This document shows, in pieces, positions 6,915 to 14,447 of a stretch of DNA of 38,301 nucleotides. The DNA lies in NCBI GenBank assembly GCA_017445015.1, contig JAFSVL010000072.1, positions 1 through 38,301 of the forward strand. The letters run 5' to 3'. Origin of the DNA: Bacteroidales bacterium (lineage in GTDB: Bacteria > Bacteroidota > Bacteroidia > Bacteroidales > UBA932). Position 1 is the first letter of the stretch, and each line of letters starts with the position of its first letter. The position numbers and the translations under genes are program-made. The notes beneath the pieces are model-generated. The model did not search any database and was not told the origin of the DNA. It saw nothing but the letters and a program-made list of their open reading frames with translations.

Positions 6915-8179
6915 CAGGCACAGATTTTTCGTAAAACGTCACGGGCGGCGTCAAGAATCCCCCTTTCGCCGGGAACCTCGCGGTGCCGCATCACGAAACA
7001 GCCGTTACAGATGAGGGAATCGATACAGTCGGAATGCGCGGAATACACAAAATTTGCCTCGAAGGGAGCCGGTGACAGAAAGAAGGAATTGTCCGTATCG
7101 ACAATGGCGATATCCGCCAGCGCCCCTTCCCGGATGCGGCCGGCATCGATTCCCAGCGCCTTGGCACCGTTATACGATGCGCACTGCATCAGTTCGGGAA
7201 TCGGAAGGGCGGAAGGGTCGTCGCGCCAGGCCTTTTGGACGAGCGCCGCCGTTTTCATCGCCTCCAGCATGTCCAGATTGTTCGAAGAGGCGCAGCCGTC
7301 CGTACCCAGACAGACATTCGCCCCCGCATCGCGCAATTCATTATAGAGGAAGCGATAGCCGGAGGCCAGCTTGGTATTGGAGTTGATGTTATGGACGCAG
7401 GTAACGCCCGCATCGCCCAAAAGCCGGACATCGCGCTCCGAAAGCCAAAGGCAATGGCCGGCGATGACATCCGGTCCCCAAAAGCCCAGCGAATCCAGAT
7501 ATTCGACAGGAGACAGTCCGTGATGGGCCGCCTTGCAATCCTCCACCTCTTTCCTCGTCTCGGAAACATGGATATGCAGGGGGATACCGCGACGGCGGGC
7601 AAAATCCGCAGCCCAGCACAGCGTATCGGCACTGACGGTATAAATGGAATGGCAGGACAGCACATAGACCGGGCAGTCCCCGTAAAGTTCGTAATCTTCT
7701 TCGGCCCGGGCCTGTTCCAGCGCGGCCTTCCTCTCATCGAACCCGTCCAGAAGCGTATAGCCCAGGGCACAGCGCAACCCCATCTCCGCCGCGGCCCGGC
7801 GGGTTTCGGAAGAGTGCCAGTACTGGTCATTGAAGGCTGTCGTACCCGTCCGGATCATCTCCAGACAGGCCACCTTCGCTCCCCAATAGATGAATTCGGG
7901 GTCAATCTTCTCCTCCAGACGCCAGACATGCGAGAGCCAGTCGTGGAACTTCATGTCCTCCCCCACTCCCCGCATCAACGACATCGCCGCGTGGACGTGC
8001 ATATTCACAAAACCCGGAACCGCAGCCTTTCCGCCACAGTCCATGGATTCCAGATCTCCTGCGAGATCCCAGCCGGAACAGGCCCCGGCCGCCTCTATTC
8101 GCTTGATGATTCCTCCTTCTATCAGTAAATCCCTGCGGACGTCACCGACAGAAATATTCTTCAAAAGTATCGCCGCCAC
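6914..8179 (-). CDS. Amidohydrolase of the SAH/MTA (guanine/cytosine-type) deaminase family
   Basis: This 421-aa cytoplasmic enzyme matches the metal-dependent amidohydrolases related to S-adenosylhomocysteine/methylthioadenosine deaminase and the SsnA/chlorohydrolase group. Metal ligands are seen in NMHVHAAM (His61, His63), LHIHVSE (His204), GHCLWL (His242) and LGTDGCASSNN (Asp294). The HNINSNTKLASG segment corresponds to the usual HNPxSNxKL. Length is normal. The reaction is probably adenine-ring deamination of a nucleoside, but the substrate cannot be read from the sequence. It follows the PUR gene after 5 bases and overlaps the next gene by one, so the three form an operon. Confidence 0.9.
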   Translation of the reverse strand: MAAILLKNISVGDVRRDLLIEGGIIKRIEAAGACSGWDLAGDLESMDCGGKAAVPGFVNMHVHAAMSLMRGVGEDMKFHDWLSHVWRLEEKIDPEFIYWGAKVACLEMIRTGTTAFNDQYWHSSETRRAAAEMGLRCALGYTLLDGFDERKAALEQARAEEDYELYGDCPVYVLSCHSIYTVSADTLCWAADFARRRGIPLHIHVSETRKEVEDCKAAHHGLSPVEYLDSLGFWGPDVIAGHCLWLSERDVRLLGDAGVTCVHNINSNTKLASGYRFLYNELRDAGANVCLGTDGCASSNNLDMLEAMKTAALVQKAWRDDPSALPIPELMQCASYNGAKALGIDAGRIREGALADIAIVDTDNSFFLSPAPFEANFVYSAHSDCIDSLICNGCFVMRHREVPGERGILDAARDVLRKICA

Positions 8180-8184
8180 TCCCC

Positions 8185-8532
8185 CTACAAATCCTCAAAC
8201 TCCACCTGCGAATTTTCCTCCTCTTCAGAACGATGGGGAATCTCACCGCCGAAGCACTGGTTCTTAATGTAGTCCACAACCTCGGCGAATCCTTCGGCAA
8301 ACTTCTCGAAATCCTCCTTATAGAGAAATATCTTGTGTTTGTCGTAAGCATAACTGCCGTCCTGGTTCGTCCGGCGCTTGCTTTCGGTAATGGTGAGGTA
8401 GAAGTCGTTGTTCCCCCTCGTGCTTTTCACGTCGAAGAAATACGTGCGTTTCCCTGCCCTCACGGGTTTGGAATAAACATCGTCCGCATTTCTCTCACGA
8501 AAGGCGGAGGAGTCGTAGTCCTCACGGTACAT
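8185..8532 (-). CDS. DUF3276 PUR-family nucleic-acid-binding protein
   Basis: This small protein (115 aa) matches the Bacteroidota/spirochaete PUR-alpha-like family, which folds as PUR repeats and binds single-stranded DNA or RNA. The diagnostic stretch is VYSKPVRAGKRTYFFDVKST, followed by NDFYLTITESKR and KIFLYKEDFEKF. The tail is acidic. I place the start at ATG 8532, not at the ATG nine codons earlier (8559), because a -7 promoter box (8562-8569) directly abuts the earlier one and would leave it at or before the transcription start. Its cellular role is not established. It is the first gene of the three-gene operon ending at 6111. Confidence 0.88.
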   Translation of the reverse strand: MYREDYDSSAFRERNADDVYSKPVRAGKRTYFFDVKSTRGNNDFYLTITESKRRTNQDGSYAYDKHKIFLYKEDFEKFAEGFAEVVDYIKNQCFGGEIPHRSEEEENSQVEFEDL

Positions 8533-8561
8533 CGCTTTACTTATTAAATTGTTAATCATTG

Positions 8562-8569
8562 CAAAAATA
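8562..8569 (-). promoter_or_regulatory. -7 box of the PUR-protein operon
   Basis: On the minus strand TATTTTTG (complement of 8562-8569) fits TAnnTTTG. No clear -33 TTTG is found 19 bp upstream. Transcription would start near 8555, about 23 nt before the chosen ATG. Confidence 0.55.
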
Positions 8570-8591
8570 GTTTTTTTCTCGATAAGTTGAC

Positions 8592-8599
8592 TATCTTTG
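8592..8599 (+). promoter_or_regulatory. -7 box of the nusB operon
   Basis: TATCTTTG (8592-8599) fits TAnnTTTG. A T-rich tract lies at the -33 position (8570-8577) without a clear TTTG. The nusB ATG is about 25 nt after the expected transcription start. The divergent -7 box of the PUR operon is only 22 bp away. Confidence 0.6.
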
Positions 8600-8629
8600 C
8601 ATAAAATTTTATTTGATTAGTTTTTTGAA

Positions 8630-9538
8630 ATGCTCAACAGACGAATTCTCCGCGTGAAGACTTTCAAGATGATTTACGCGCTGACGGAAAACCCGGAGAT
8701 GTCTTTGAAAGAAGCAGGGAAGGCGCTGGAACGCTCCTGCGAGGCTACCAGGGACCTGTACTTGTTGCTTTTGACCCTCACCGGACCGCTGACCGACGAA
8801 GCATCCACACGTATCGAAGCCTCCCGTTCCAAATTTTCGGCAACCCCGGAGGAACGCAACCCCAACCTGAAATTCCTGCGCAACCGCATTCCCGCCCTTT
8901 TTGCGGAAGATCCTGATTTTCAGCGCATCATCAAGAAGAAAAAACTCAGCTGGCAGCCCTACGACGCTTTTCTGCGCCATCTCTATGAGGAAGTCCGCGA
9001 ACAGAAATGGTTCGCCGCCTACATGGATTCCGGGGAGGATTCCCTGCGCGAGGACGCCGCCCTTTGGGGACGTATCTATCCGCTGCTGGAGGACAATCCG
9101 GAACTCGACGCCATCCTGGAAGATTTGTCCATAAACTGGAGCGATGAACTCCCCTATGCCCTGCGCTGTGCCATCAGGACGATGCAGACGCTCGGCGAGG
9201 GAAAGGAATGGACGCTGCCGCCGCTCTACAAGAGCGAAATGGACAAGCGCCCCGCCGCCGAGAGCGACAGGGACTTCACGTCCTCCCTGCTGCGACAGGC
9301 GGTGAGCGGATTCAACCGATACAAGGAGCAAGTCTCGGAGCACACGAAAAAATGGAACCTGGACCGCATCTGCGCTACCGACCTTGCCCTGATCGTCTGC
9401 GGACTCGCCGAGGCGGAAGCCTTCCCCCGCACGCCGAAAAACATCATTATCAACGAATATGTTGAAATCTCCAAGTACTACAGTACCCCGGAGAGCAGCG
9501 GATTCGTCAACGGATTACTGGACAAACTCTTACAATAA
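8630..9538 (+). CDS. nusB: Transcription antitermination factor NusB (long Bacteroidota form)
   Basis: NusB binds boxA RNA with S10 (NusE) and supports antitermination on rRNA operons. The 302-aa protein is about twice the E. coli length, as is usual in Bacteroidota. It begins with the helix MLNRRILRVKTFKMIYAL. The conserved NusB core lies in the C-terminal half, ending with the motif TPKNIIINEYVEISKYYSTPESSGFVNGLLDKL. It is the first gene of a seven-gene plus-strand run through yajC, the YbbR-like gene, coaE, DUF5606, rimO and a tocopherol-cyclase-like gene. Confidence 0.93.
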   Translation: MLNRRILRVKTFKMIYALTENPEMSLKEAGKALERSCEATRDLYLLLLTLTGPLTDEASTRIEASRSKFSATPEERNPNLKFLRNRIPALFAEDPDFQRIIKKKKLSWQPYDAFLRHLYEEVREQKWFAAYMDSGEDSLREDAALWGRIYPLLEDNPELDAILEDLSINWSDELPYALRCAIRTMQTLGEGKEWTLPPLYKSEMDKRPAAESDRDFTSSLLRQAVSGFNRYKEQVSEHTKKWNLDRICATDLALIVCGLAEAEAFPRTPKNIIINEYVEISKYYSTPESSGFVNGLLDKLLQ

Positions 9539-9548
9539 ATATTAAACG

Positions 9549-9881
9549 ATGAACATGCTGACTTTTGTTCTCCAGGCCGCAACTGCGGCACAGCCCCAGG
9601 GCGGAAGCCTTTCCTTTATTTTGATGATGGTGCTCATCTTCGCCGTGATGTGGCTTTTCATGATCCGTCCGCAGCGCAAGCAGCAAAAGGCGATCGAACA
9701 GTTCCGCAATGAACTGAAGAAAGGCACCAAAGTCCTCACCAACGGCGGAATCATCGGAGAAGTCGTGGAAGTTACCGACCGCACCGTGCTGATCAAGGTG
9801 GACGGCGAGGTCAAACTCCGCGTGGACAAGAACTACATCACCGCCGCACCTGACGCTCCCGCTTCCGACAAGAAGCAGTGA
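9549..9881 (+). CDS. yajC: Preprotein translocase subunit YajC
   Basis: YajC is a small inner-membrane protein that associates with SecDF in the Sec translocase. The 110-aa product has a short periplasmic N-terminus, one membrane helix (about residues 21-38, FILMMVLIFAVMWLFM) and the hallmark IRPQRKQQKAIEQFRNELKKG, followed by the cytoplasmic TNGGIIGEVVEV region. It starts 10 nt after nusB, and its TGA overlaps the GTG start of the next gene. Confidence 0.96.
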   Translation: MNMLTFVLQAATAAQPQGGSLSFILMMVLIFAVMWLFMIRPQRKQQKAIEQFRNELKKGTKVLTNGGIIGEVVEVTDRTVLIKVDGEVKLRVDKNYITAAPDAPASDKKQ

Positions 9882-10798
9882 AATCCTGGGGCCCCTTCCT
9901 GCTCTGCCTGCTGCTCTCGATGGGCATCTGGCTGGCGCACAACCTGTCGCTCACCTATACAGACCAGGTGAGCATAGGCGTCGTGGCCGAGAGCAACCTG
10001 GAAGGCAGGGCGCTGCGAAGCAGTTCCGAGGTCGAAGTGACCGCCCGTATCCGCGCATCGGGATTCCACCTCATCTGGATGGCACGGCCTCACGTCGTCA
10101 CGGTGTTTTTCCGGGCGGAAGACCTGGTGCACCGCGAAGGGGATGTCTTCACCGTGTCGGCGGCGGACCTCATGAAATATTCCTCGGACATTTTCGGAAA
10201 TGCGAGCGTGGTGGAACGGTTCAATTCCAGTGAACTGCAGGTCCGCTTCAAACCCGAATACAGCCGCAAGGTGCCTGTACGCGCCAGCCGGTCCCTGTCC
10301 TTCAAGCCCCAATACATCCTGCGCGGAGATATCGCGCTCGAACCGGATTCCGTCCTGATCTTCGGCGACAGGTGGCGTGTGGACGATATCGACGCGATCT
10401 ATACCCGGAACATTGCGCACAGCGATCTCCGCAAGTCCGTGCACGGAACCGTCAAACTGGAAAAGCCTTCCGGAATCCGGCTTTCCGCCGACCATGTGTC
10501 CTATGATATCGAACTGACGCGGTTCGTCGAACTCCAGGGAGAGGTTGCCGTGCAGATGCGCGGCGTTCCGCCCGGGGTGAAGATGCATTTGCGGCCCTCT
10601 ACCGTCCATCTGCATCTCAAATGCATTTTCCCGCTGTCTTCAAATCCCGTGGACCAGGCGGTCGTCTATGCGGATTACGATGAATTCCTACAGACGCGCA
10701 GCGGCTCCTGCATCCTGCACTGCGACAACCTGCCCGCCAGCGTACTGGACTGCCGCATCGTACCCCAGGTCTGCGAATGCATTGAAATTTCCGAATGA
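9878..10798 (+). CDS. YbbR-like domain protein, membrane-anchored
   Basis: This 306-aa protein has a short N-terminal membrane anchor (about residues 5-20) and an extracytoplasmic body of beta-rich YbbR-like repeats (for example the VEVTARIRASG and RKVPVRASRSLSF segments). The position between yajC and coaE is common in Bacteroidota. YbbR domains of Firmicutes CdaR proteins regulate the diadenylate cyclase CdaA, but no cyclase gene is here, so that role is not implied. Start is GTG at 9878, overlapping the yajC stop as GTGA; this couples the two genes. Confidence 0.8.
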   Translation: MKSWGPFLLCLLLSMGIWLAHNLSLTYTDQVSIGVVAESNLEGRALRSSSEVEVTARIRASGFHLIWMARPHVVTVFFRAEDLVHREGDVFTVSAADLMKYSSDIFGNASVVERFNSSELQVRFKPEYSRKVPVRASRSLSFKPQYILRGDIALEPDSVLIFGDRWRVDDIDAIYTRNIAHSDLRKSVHGTVKLEKPSGIRLSADHVSYDIELTRFVELQGEVAVQMRGVPPGVKMHLRPSTVHLHLKCIFPLSSNPVDQAVVYADYDEFLQTRSGSCILHCDNLPASVLDCRIVPQVCECIEISE

Positions 10799-10801
10799 GC
10801 G

Positions 10802-11320
10802 ATGAAGACGGTACTGGTCACAGGGGGGATTGCCAGCGGGAAAAGCGAGGTCTGCCGCTATCTGTCGGCCAAGGGCTTCCCCGTTTACGACAGCGACTCC
10901 CGCACCAAGGGACTGTACGTTTCCGTCCCCGGGCTGGTGGAACGCATCGAGGAAGCGATCGGACTGCCTTTCGCCCAGATCGGCATTATTTTCTCCGACC
11001 GCAGCCGCCGCGAGGCGCTTGAGGCCGTCGTGTTTCCGGAAGTCATCCGGGATTTCGAGGCCTGGCGCATGGAGCAGGAGGCCGATACGGTCTTCATCGA
11101 ATCGGCAATAGCCGCGGAAAAAACCCAGTTCCGCCGTCTCTACGACAAAATCCTGCTTGTGCGCGCCCCGCTCCAAAAGCGACTGGAACGCAATCCGAAG
11201 ACTGCCGGACGGCTCGCAGCCCAGTCGCCGCAAAGTATCCGCGCCGACTTTATCATTGACAATGACGGCAGCCTGGAAGCGCTGCATGCCAAAATCGAAG
11301 AATTCTTAAAAAAATTATGA
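10802..11320 (+). CDS. coaE: Dephospho-CoA kinase
   Basis: CoaE phosphorylates the 3'-OH of dephospho-CoA with ATP, the last step of coenzyme A synthesis. The 172-aa product carries the P-loop GGIASGKS (residues 8-15; GGIGSGKS in most homologues, so one Gly is Ala) and the YDSD motif at about residues 29-32. It is short for the family (often about 200 aa): the lid/CoA-binding region in the middle is reduced. The late-enzyme features (LVRAP, RADFIIDNDGS) are present. It lies 3 nt after the YbbR-like gene and its stop overlaps the next start (ATGA). Confidence 0.9.
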   Translation: MKTVLVTGGIASGKSEVCRYLSAKGFPVYDSDSRTKGLYVSVPGLVERIEEAIGLPFAQIGIIFSDRSRREALEAVVFPEVIRDFEAWRMEQEADTVFIESAIAAEKTQFRRLYDKILLVRAPLQKRLERNPKTAGRLAAQSPQSIRADFIIDNDGSLEALHAKIEEFLKKL

Positions 11321-11730
11321 AAACCAATCTCGCAAAAATCCTGTCCGTTTCCGGACATCACGGACTTTATCGTTATGTGGCGCAGGCCCGTGGCGGCGCC
11401 ATCGCCGAAACCCTTTCCGAGGGCAAACGCACCGTCATTGACGCCCGCAGCCGTATTTCCACGCTCGCGGACATTTCCATCTATACTTCCGAAGGAGAAA
11501 TGCCGCTCAAAGAGGTGTTTCTCGCACTGAAAGCCCATCTGGGCGATGCGGCCGCCCCCGGTTCCAAATCCGACGACGCCACCCTGAAGGCCCTTTTCGC
11601 CGCTGCCATCCCGAATTACGACGCGGACCGTTTCTACGTCTCGCACATGCGCAAGGTCGCAGACTGGTATAACGAACTCGTACAGTTTGCGTCCCTCGAC
11701 TTCGAGGATGAAGAGCAAACGGAAAATTAG
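11317..11730 (+). CDS. DUF5606 family protein
   Basis: This 137-aa protein begins with the typical MKTNLAKILSVSGHHGLYRYV of DUF5606, found in Bacteroidota, commonly beside coaE. It has a small beta-barrel-like N-terminal half and a helical C-terminal half (DRFYVSHMRKVADWYNEL). No signal peptide or membrane helix is seen; it should be cytoplasmic. Function unknown. It overlaps coaE by 4 nt and runs 23 nt into rimO. Confidence 0.88.
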   Translation: MKTNLAKILSVSGHHGLYRYVAQARGGAIAETLSEGKRTVIDARSRISTLADISIYTSEGEMPLKEVFLALKAHLGDAAAPGSKSDDATLKALFAAAIPNYDADRFYVSHMRKVADWYNELVQFASLDFEDEEQTEN

Positions 11731-13015
11731 GGTCATCACGCTCGGCTGCTCCAAAAACGACGTCGATACGGAGCACCTGCTTTCCTGCCTGCCGGATTCT
11801 GATTTCGAATTCAGCGGGGAGGAAAGTGACGAGCCTGTCGATACGCTGCTCATCAACACCTGCGGCTTCATCGGCGATGCAAAACAGGAATCCATTGACT
11901 GCATCCTCGCCAATGCCGGGCGCAAAAAGCAGGGTAAGGTGGGTAAGATTGCCGTATTCGGCTGCCTCTCGCAGCGTTATGTCCGCGAACTCCCCTCCCT
12001 TATCCCGGAGGTGGACGCCTGGTTCGGCGCCCGCAGGCTCAATCCTGTCCTGCGCTGGCTCGGGGTTTCCGGGGACGCGGACGGCAGCACCTCCCGGCGC
12101 ATGAAGCCACAGCCGTACGCCTATCTCAAAATCTCCGAAGGGTGCAACCGCCGCTGCTCGTACTGCGCCATTCCCTCGATCCGCGGCAGGCACCGCTCCG
12201 TTCCCATAGAGACGCTGGTGGAAGAAGCGGCCGGCCTGGCGGCGGGAGGCGTGAAGGAGTTGCTGCTCATCGCGCAGGACAGCACCTGGTACGGTCTGGA
12301 CCTGTACGGAGAACGCGCGCTCGGGCGCCTGCTCGACGCCCTCTCCGAAGTGGAAGGCATCGGTCGGCTGCGGATCCACTATTCGCATCCGGACGGCTTC
12401 CCCGTCGATGTGCTTGGGCGGATGGCTTCGAATCCCAAGGTCTGCCGCTATCTGGATATTCCCCTGCAGCATATTTCCGACAAAGTACTGCGCGCGATGC
12501 ACCGCCATGTCAGCGGCGCCTGGACGCGGTCCCTGGTCGAAAGGCTGCGCCGCGAAGTCCCTGGCGTCGCGCTGCGGACCACGATGATCGTGGGGCATCC
12601 CGGCGAGGGCGAAGCGGAATTCGCCGAACTGCTGGATTTCGTCAAAGAAGCCCGCTTCGAGCGGCTGGGCGCTTTTTCCTATTCGGAAGAAGAGGGCACC
12701 TGGGGTGCGGCGCATCTTGCGGACAGCATCCCCGCCGGGGAGAAACAGCGGCGGCTCGATGCCCTGATGGACCTGCAGCGAAGCATTTCCCGCGAATGCA
12801 ACGAAGCGCGCGTCGGAAGCACCGCACGGGTACTCGTCGATGCGCTTGGCGACGGCCTGCTGGTGGGACGCAGCGAATTCGAAAGTCCGGAGGTGGACGG
12901 GGAAATCCTGGTCAGCAGCGCAGGAGTGGCCGACCCCGGCGCCCTGGTCGGGACTTTCATTGATGTACGCATAACCGGAGCGGACGATTACGATCTTACA
13001 GCGCAACTCATTTAA
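11708..13015 (+). CDS. rimO: Ribosomal protein S12 methylthiotransferase RimO
   Basis: RimO is a radical-SAM enzyme that adds a methylthio group to the conserved Asp of ribosomal protein S12. The 435-aa product has the N-terminal MTTase domain with three cluster cysteines (TLGCSKN, NTCGFI, FGCLSQRY), the radical-SAM motif CNRRCSYCAIP in the middle, and a C-terminal TRAM domain (about the last 65 residues). The segment DSTWYGLDLYG is a RimO hallmark and separates it from MiaB. Start is ATG 11708, overlapping DUF5606 by 23 nt; the frame extends a few codons further but MKSKRKIRVITLGC fits the family. Confidence 0.96.
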   Translation: MKSKRKIRVITLGCSKNDVDTEHLLSCLPDSDFEFSGEESDEPVDTLLINTCGFIGDAKQESIDCILANAGRKKQGKVGKIAVFGCLSQRYVRELPSLIPEVDAWFGARRLNPVLRWLGVSGDADGSTSRRMKPQPYAYLKISEGCNRRCSYCAIPSIRGRHRSVPIETLVEEAAGLAAGGVKELLLIAQDSTWYGLDLYGERALGRLLDALSEVEGIGRLRIHYSHPDGFPVDVLGRMASNPKVCRYLDIPLQHISDKVLRAMHRHVSGAWTRSLVERLRREVPGVALRTTMIVGHPGEGEAEFAELLDFVKEARFERLGAFSYSEEEGTWGAAHLADSIPAGEKQRRLDALMDLQRSISRECNEARVGSTARVLVDALGDGLLVGRSEFESPEVDGEILVSSAGVADPGALVGTFIDVRITGADDYDLTAQLI

Positions 13016-13017
13016 AC

Positions 13018-14271
13018 ATGTTCAATCATCACGATATCACACGGGACGCAGTCCAACTGGACGGGAAACTGGCCTCTTGCGGCTACGACTGGTGGTGGCA
13101 TTCCTTTACCGGACACGACGCCCGGACCGGTGAGGAAAAATCCTTTTTCATCGAATTCTTCCTCTGCAACCCTGCACTCGGCGGGGAAAAACCCATTCTG
13201 GGACAACACCCTTCCGCACGGCGCGAAAAACGCAGGCCCTCCTACCTGATGGTCAAGGCGGGCGCCTGGGGAGCCGACGCTGCACAGATCCATAAATTCT
13301 ACGGTTGGAAGCGCATCTACGTGGACCGGGATACCCCGTTCAGCATCCAGGCCGGAGACTGTTACCTCACCGAGAACGCGACCCGGGGCATTGTCCGCGT
13401 AACCGACGAGGAAGCTTCCCGGCATCCCGAATGGATGTGCAAGGGCGGTTCGATGAGCTGGAGCCTGCTGATTGACAAGAAAGTGTCCTTTAATGCAGGA
13501 TACCTCCCGATGTTCTGGCACGCGGAAGGGATGAAGACCGAATATCGCGGCGAGGTGCTCTGGAACGGACGCAGGTTCATCATTTCACCCAAAAACTGCA
13601 ATGGATATGCGGACAAAAGCTGGGGAAGCGACTTTACCAGTCCCCGCATCTGGCTTTCCTCCTGCAACTTGCGCAGTGAAAAAAAAGGGACGCGGCTGCG
13701 GAACAGCGTCTTCGATATCGGCGGTGTCCGCCCGAAGATCGGGCCCTTCGCCCTGAAGCGGAGACTACTGTCGGCGTTTTGGTATGAAGGCCGCGGCTTC
13801 GAATTCAATTTTTCCAAGTTCTGGACCTTCTGCCGCACAAAGTTCAGTTGCAGGGAGACCCGGACGCATATCGTCTGGCATGTGGAGCAGCGCACGCTCT
13901 TCAACCGGATGGTCACGGACATCAGTTGCCGCAAGAATACGATGCTGCTGATGAACTACGAATCGCCGGACGGCGCACGGCGGTACCGGAAACTCTGGAA
14001 CGGCGGCACAGGCAGCGGAAAAATCCAGCTTTACCGCTTCGGAAAACTGGTGGACAGCATCATCGCCACGAATGTAGGTTGCGAATATGGCGAATATAAC
14101 TTAACTTTGCCATCCAATAAAGGCGGGACGATCCGTCGCGGCCGAAAGGCTGAGGAAAGTCCGGACAGGAAAGGGCGGTCCGCTGCGGAAAGCGCAGGCA
14201 GGGGTAACCTTGGGAAGGCCGTAACAGAAAACAACCGCCGCAAGCAGGGTTCCCGCTTGAGGCAAGGGTGA
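13018..14271 (+). CDS. Tocopherol-cyclase-like protein, 3' end running into rnpB
   Basis: The 417-codon frame starts 2 nt after rimO. Its first about 365 residues resemble bacterial tocopherol-cyclase-like proteins (lipocalin/AttH-related beta-barrel fold), seen in CGYDWWWHSFTGHDARTGEE, FFIEFFLCNPALGG and WHVEQRTLFNRM. Plant homologues close the chromanol ring of vitamin E; the bacterial role is unknown, and no tocopherol pathway is nearby. The family would end at about GCEYGEYN. Here the frame continues for about 52 residues, rich in Arg, Gly and Lys, encoded by the 5' third of the RNase P RNA gene (from 14116) up to TGA at 14269-14271. The rnpB promoter also lies inside the frame. The tail is probably a by-product of a lost stop codon. 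Confidence 0.8.
   Translation: MFNHHDITRDAVQLDGKLASCGYDWWWHSFTGHDARTGEEKSFFIEFFLCNPALGGEKPILGQHPSARREKRRPSYLMVKAGAWGADAAQIHKFYGWKRIYVDRDTPFSIQAGDCYLTENATRGIVRVTDEEASRHPEWMCKGGSMSWSLLIDKKVSFNAGYLPMFWHAEGMKTEYRGEVLWNGRRFIISPKNCNGYADKSWGSDFTSPRIWLSSCNLRSEKKGTRLRNSVFDIGGVRPKIGPFALKRRLLSAFWYEGRGFEFNFSKFWTFCRTKFSCRETRTHIVWHVEQRTLFNRMVTDISCRKNTMLLMNYESPDGARRYRKLWNGGTGSGKIQLYRFGKLVDSIIATNVGCEYGEYNLTLPSNKGGTIRRGRKAEESPDRKGRSAAESAGRGNLGKAVTENNRRKQGSRLRQG
14079..14109 (+). promoter_or_regulatory. Promoter of rnpB inside the upstream coding region
   Basis: TTG (14079-14081) lies 20 bp before TAACTTTG (14102-14109), close to the Bacteroidota consensus. The expected start is near 14115, at the first base pairs of the RNase P helix P1. 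Both boxes are in the last codons of the tocopherol-cyclase-like domain. Confidence 0.75.
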
Positions 14272-14447
14272 AAACGCGAGGCAAGAGCTCACGACCGCCG
14301 TCAGCGATGGCGGCGGGGTACGGCGCCGGATCCTGCAAGACCAAATATACCGGCAGATGAGGGCGGCCCGCCCGATGCCGGGGGGTAGGTTGCGAAGATA
14401 AATGACGGATTTAAAAACAGAAACCGGCTTACGGCCCCGCCTTTATT
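14116..14447 (+). ncRNA. rnpB: RNase P RNA
   Basis: The RNA subunit of RNase P cleaves 5' leaders from pre-tRNAs. The diagnostic 5' P4 strand GAGGAAAGTCCGGAC is at 14152-14166. Its partner ACAGAA is at 14417-14422. The segment GGGTGAAAACGCGAGGCAAGAG with AGCTCACGACC (14265-14296) matches the conserved GGTGAAA...GGTAAGAG region of E. coli M1 RNA. Helix P1 is exact: AATAAAGGCGGG (14116-14127) pairs with CCCGCCTTTATT (14436-14447), and TTTTT follows at 14449-14453. The length, about 332 nt, is usual. The 5' part overlaps the preceding reading frame and the 3' end touches the stop codon of the convergent transglycosylase gene. Confidence 0.93.

Noticed and set aside
11507-13006. 499-codon minus-strand frame antisense to rimO
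   Set aside because: rimO shows all cluster and radical-SAM motifs in the other strand; this frame is a shadow.
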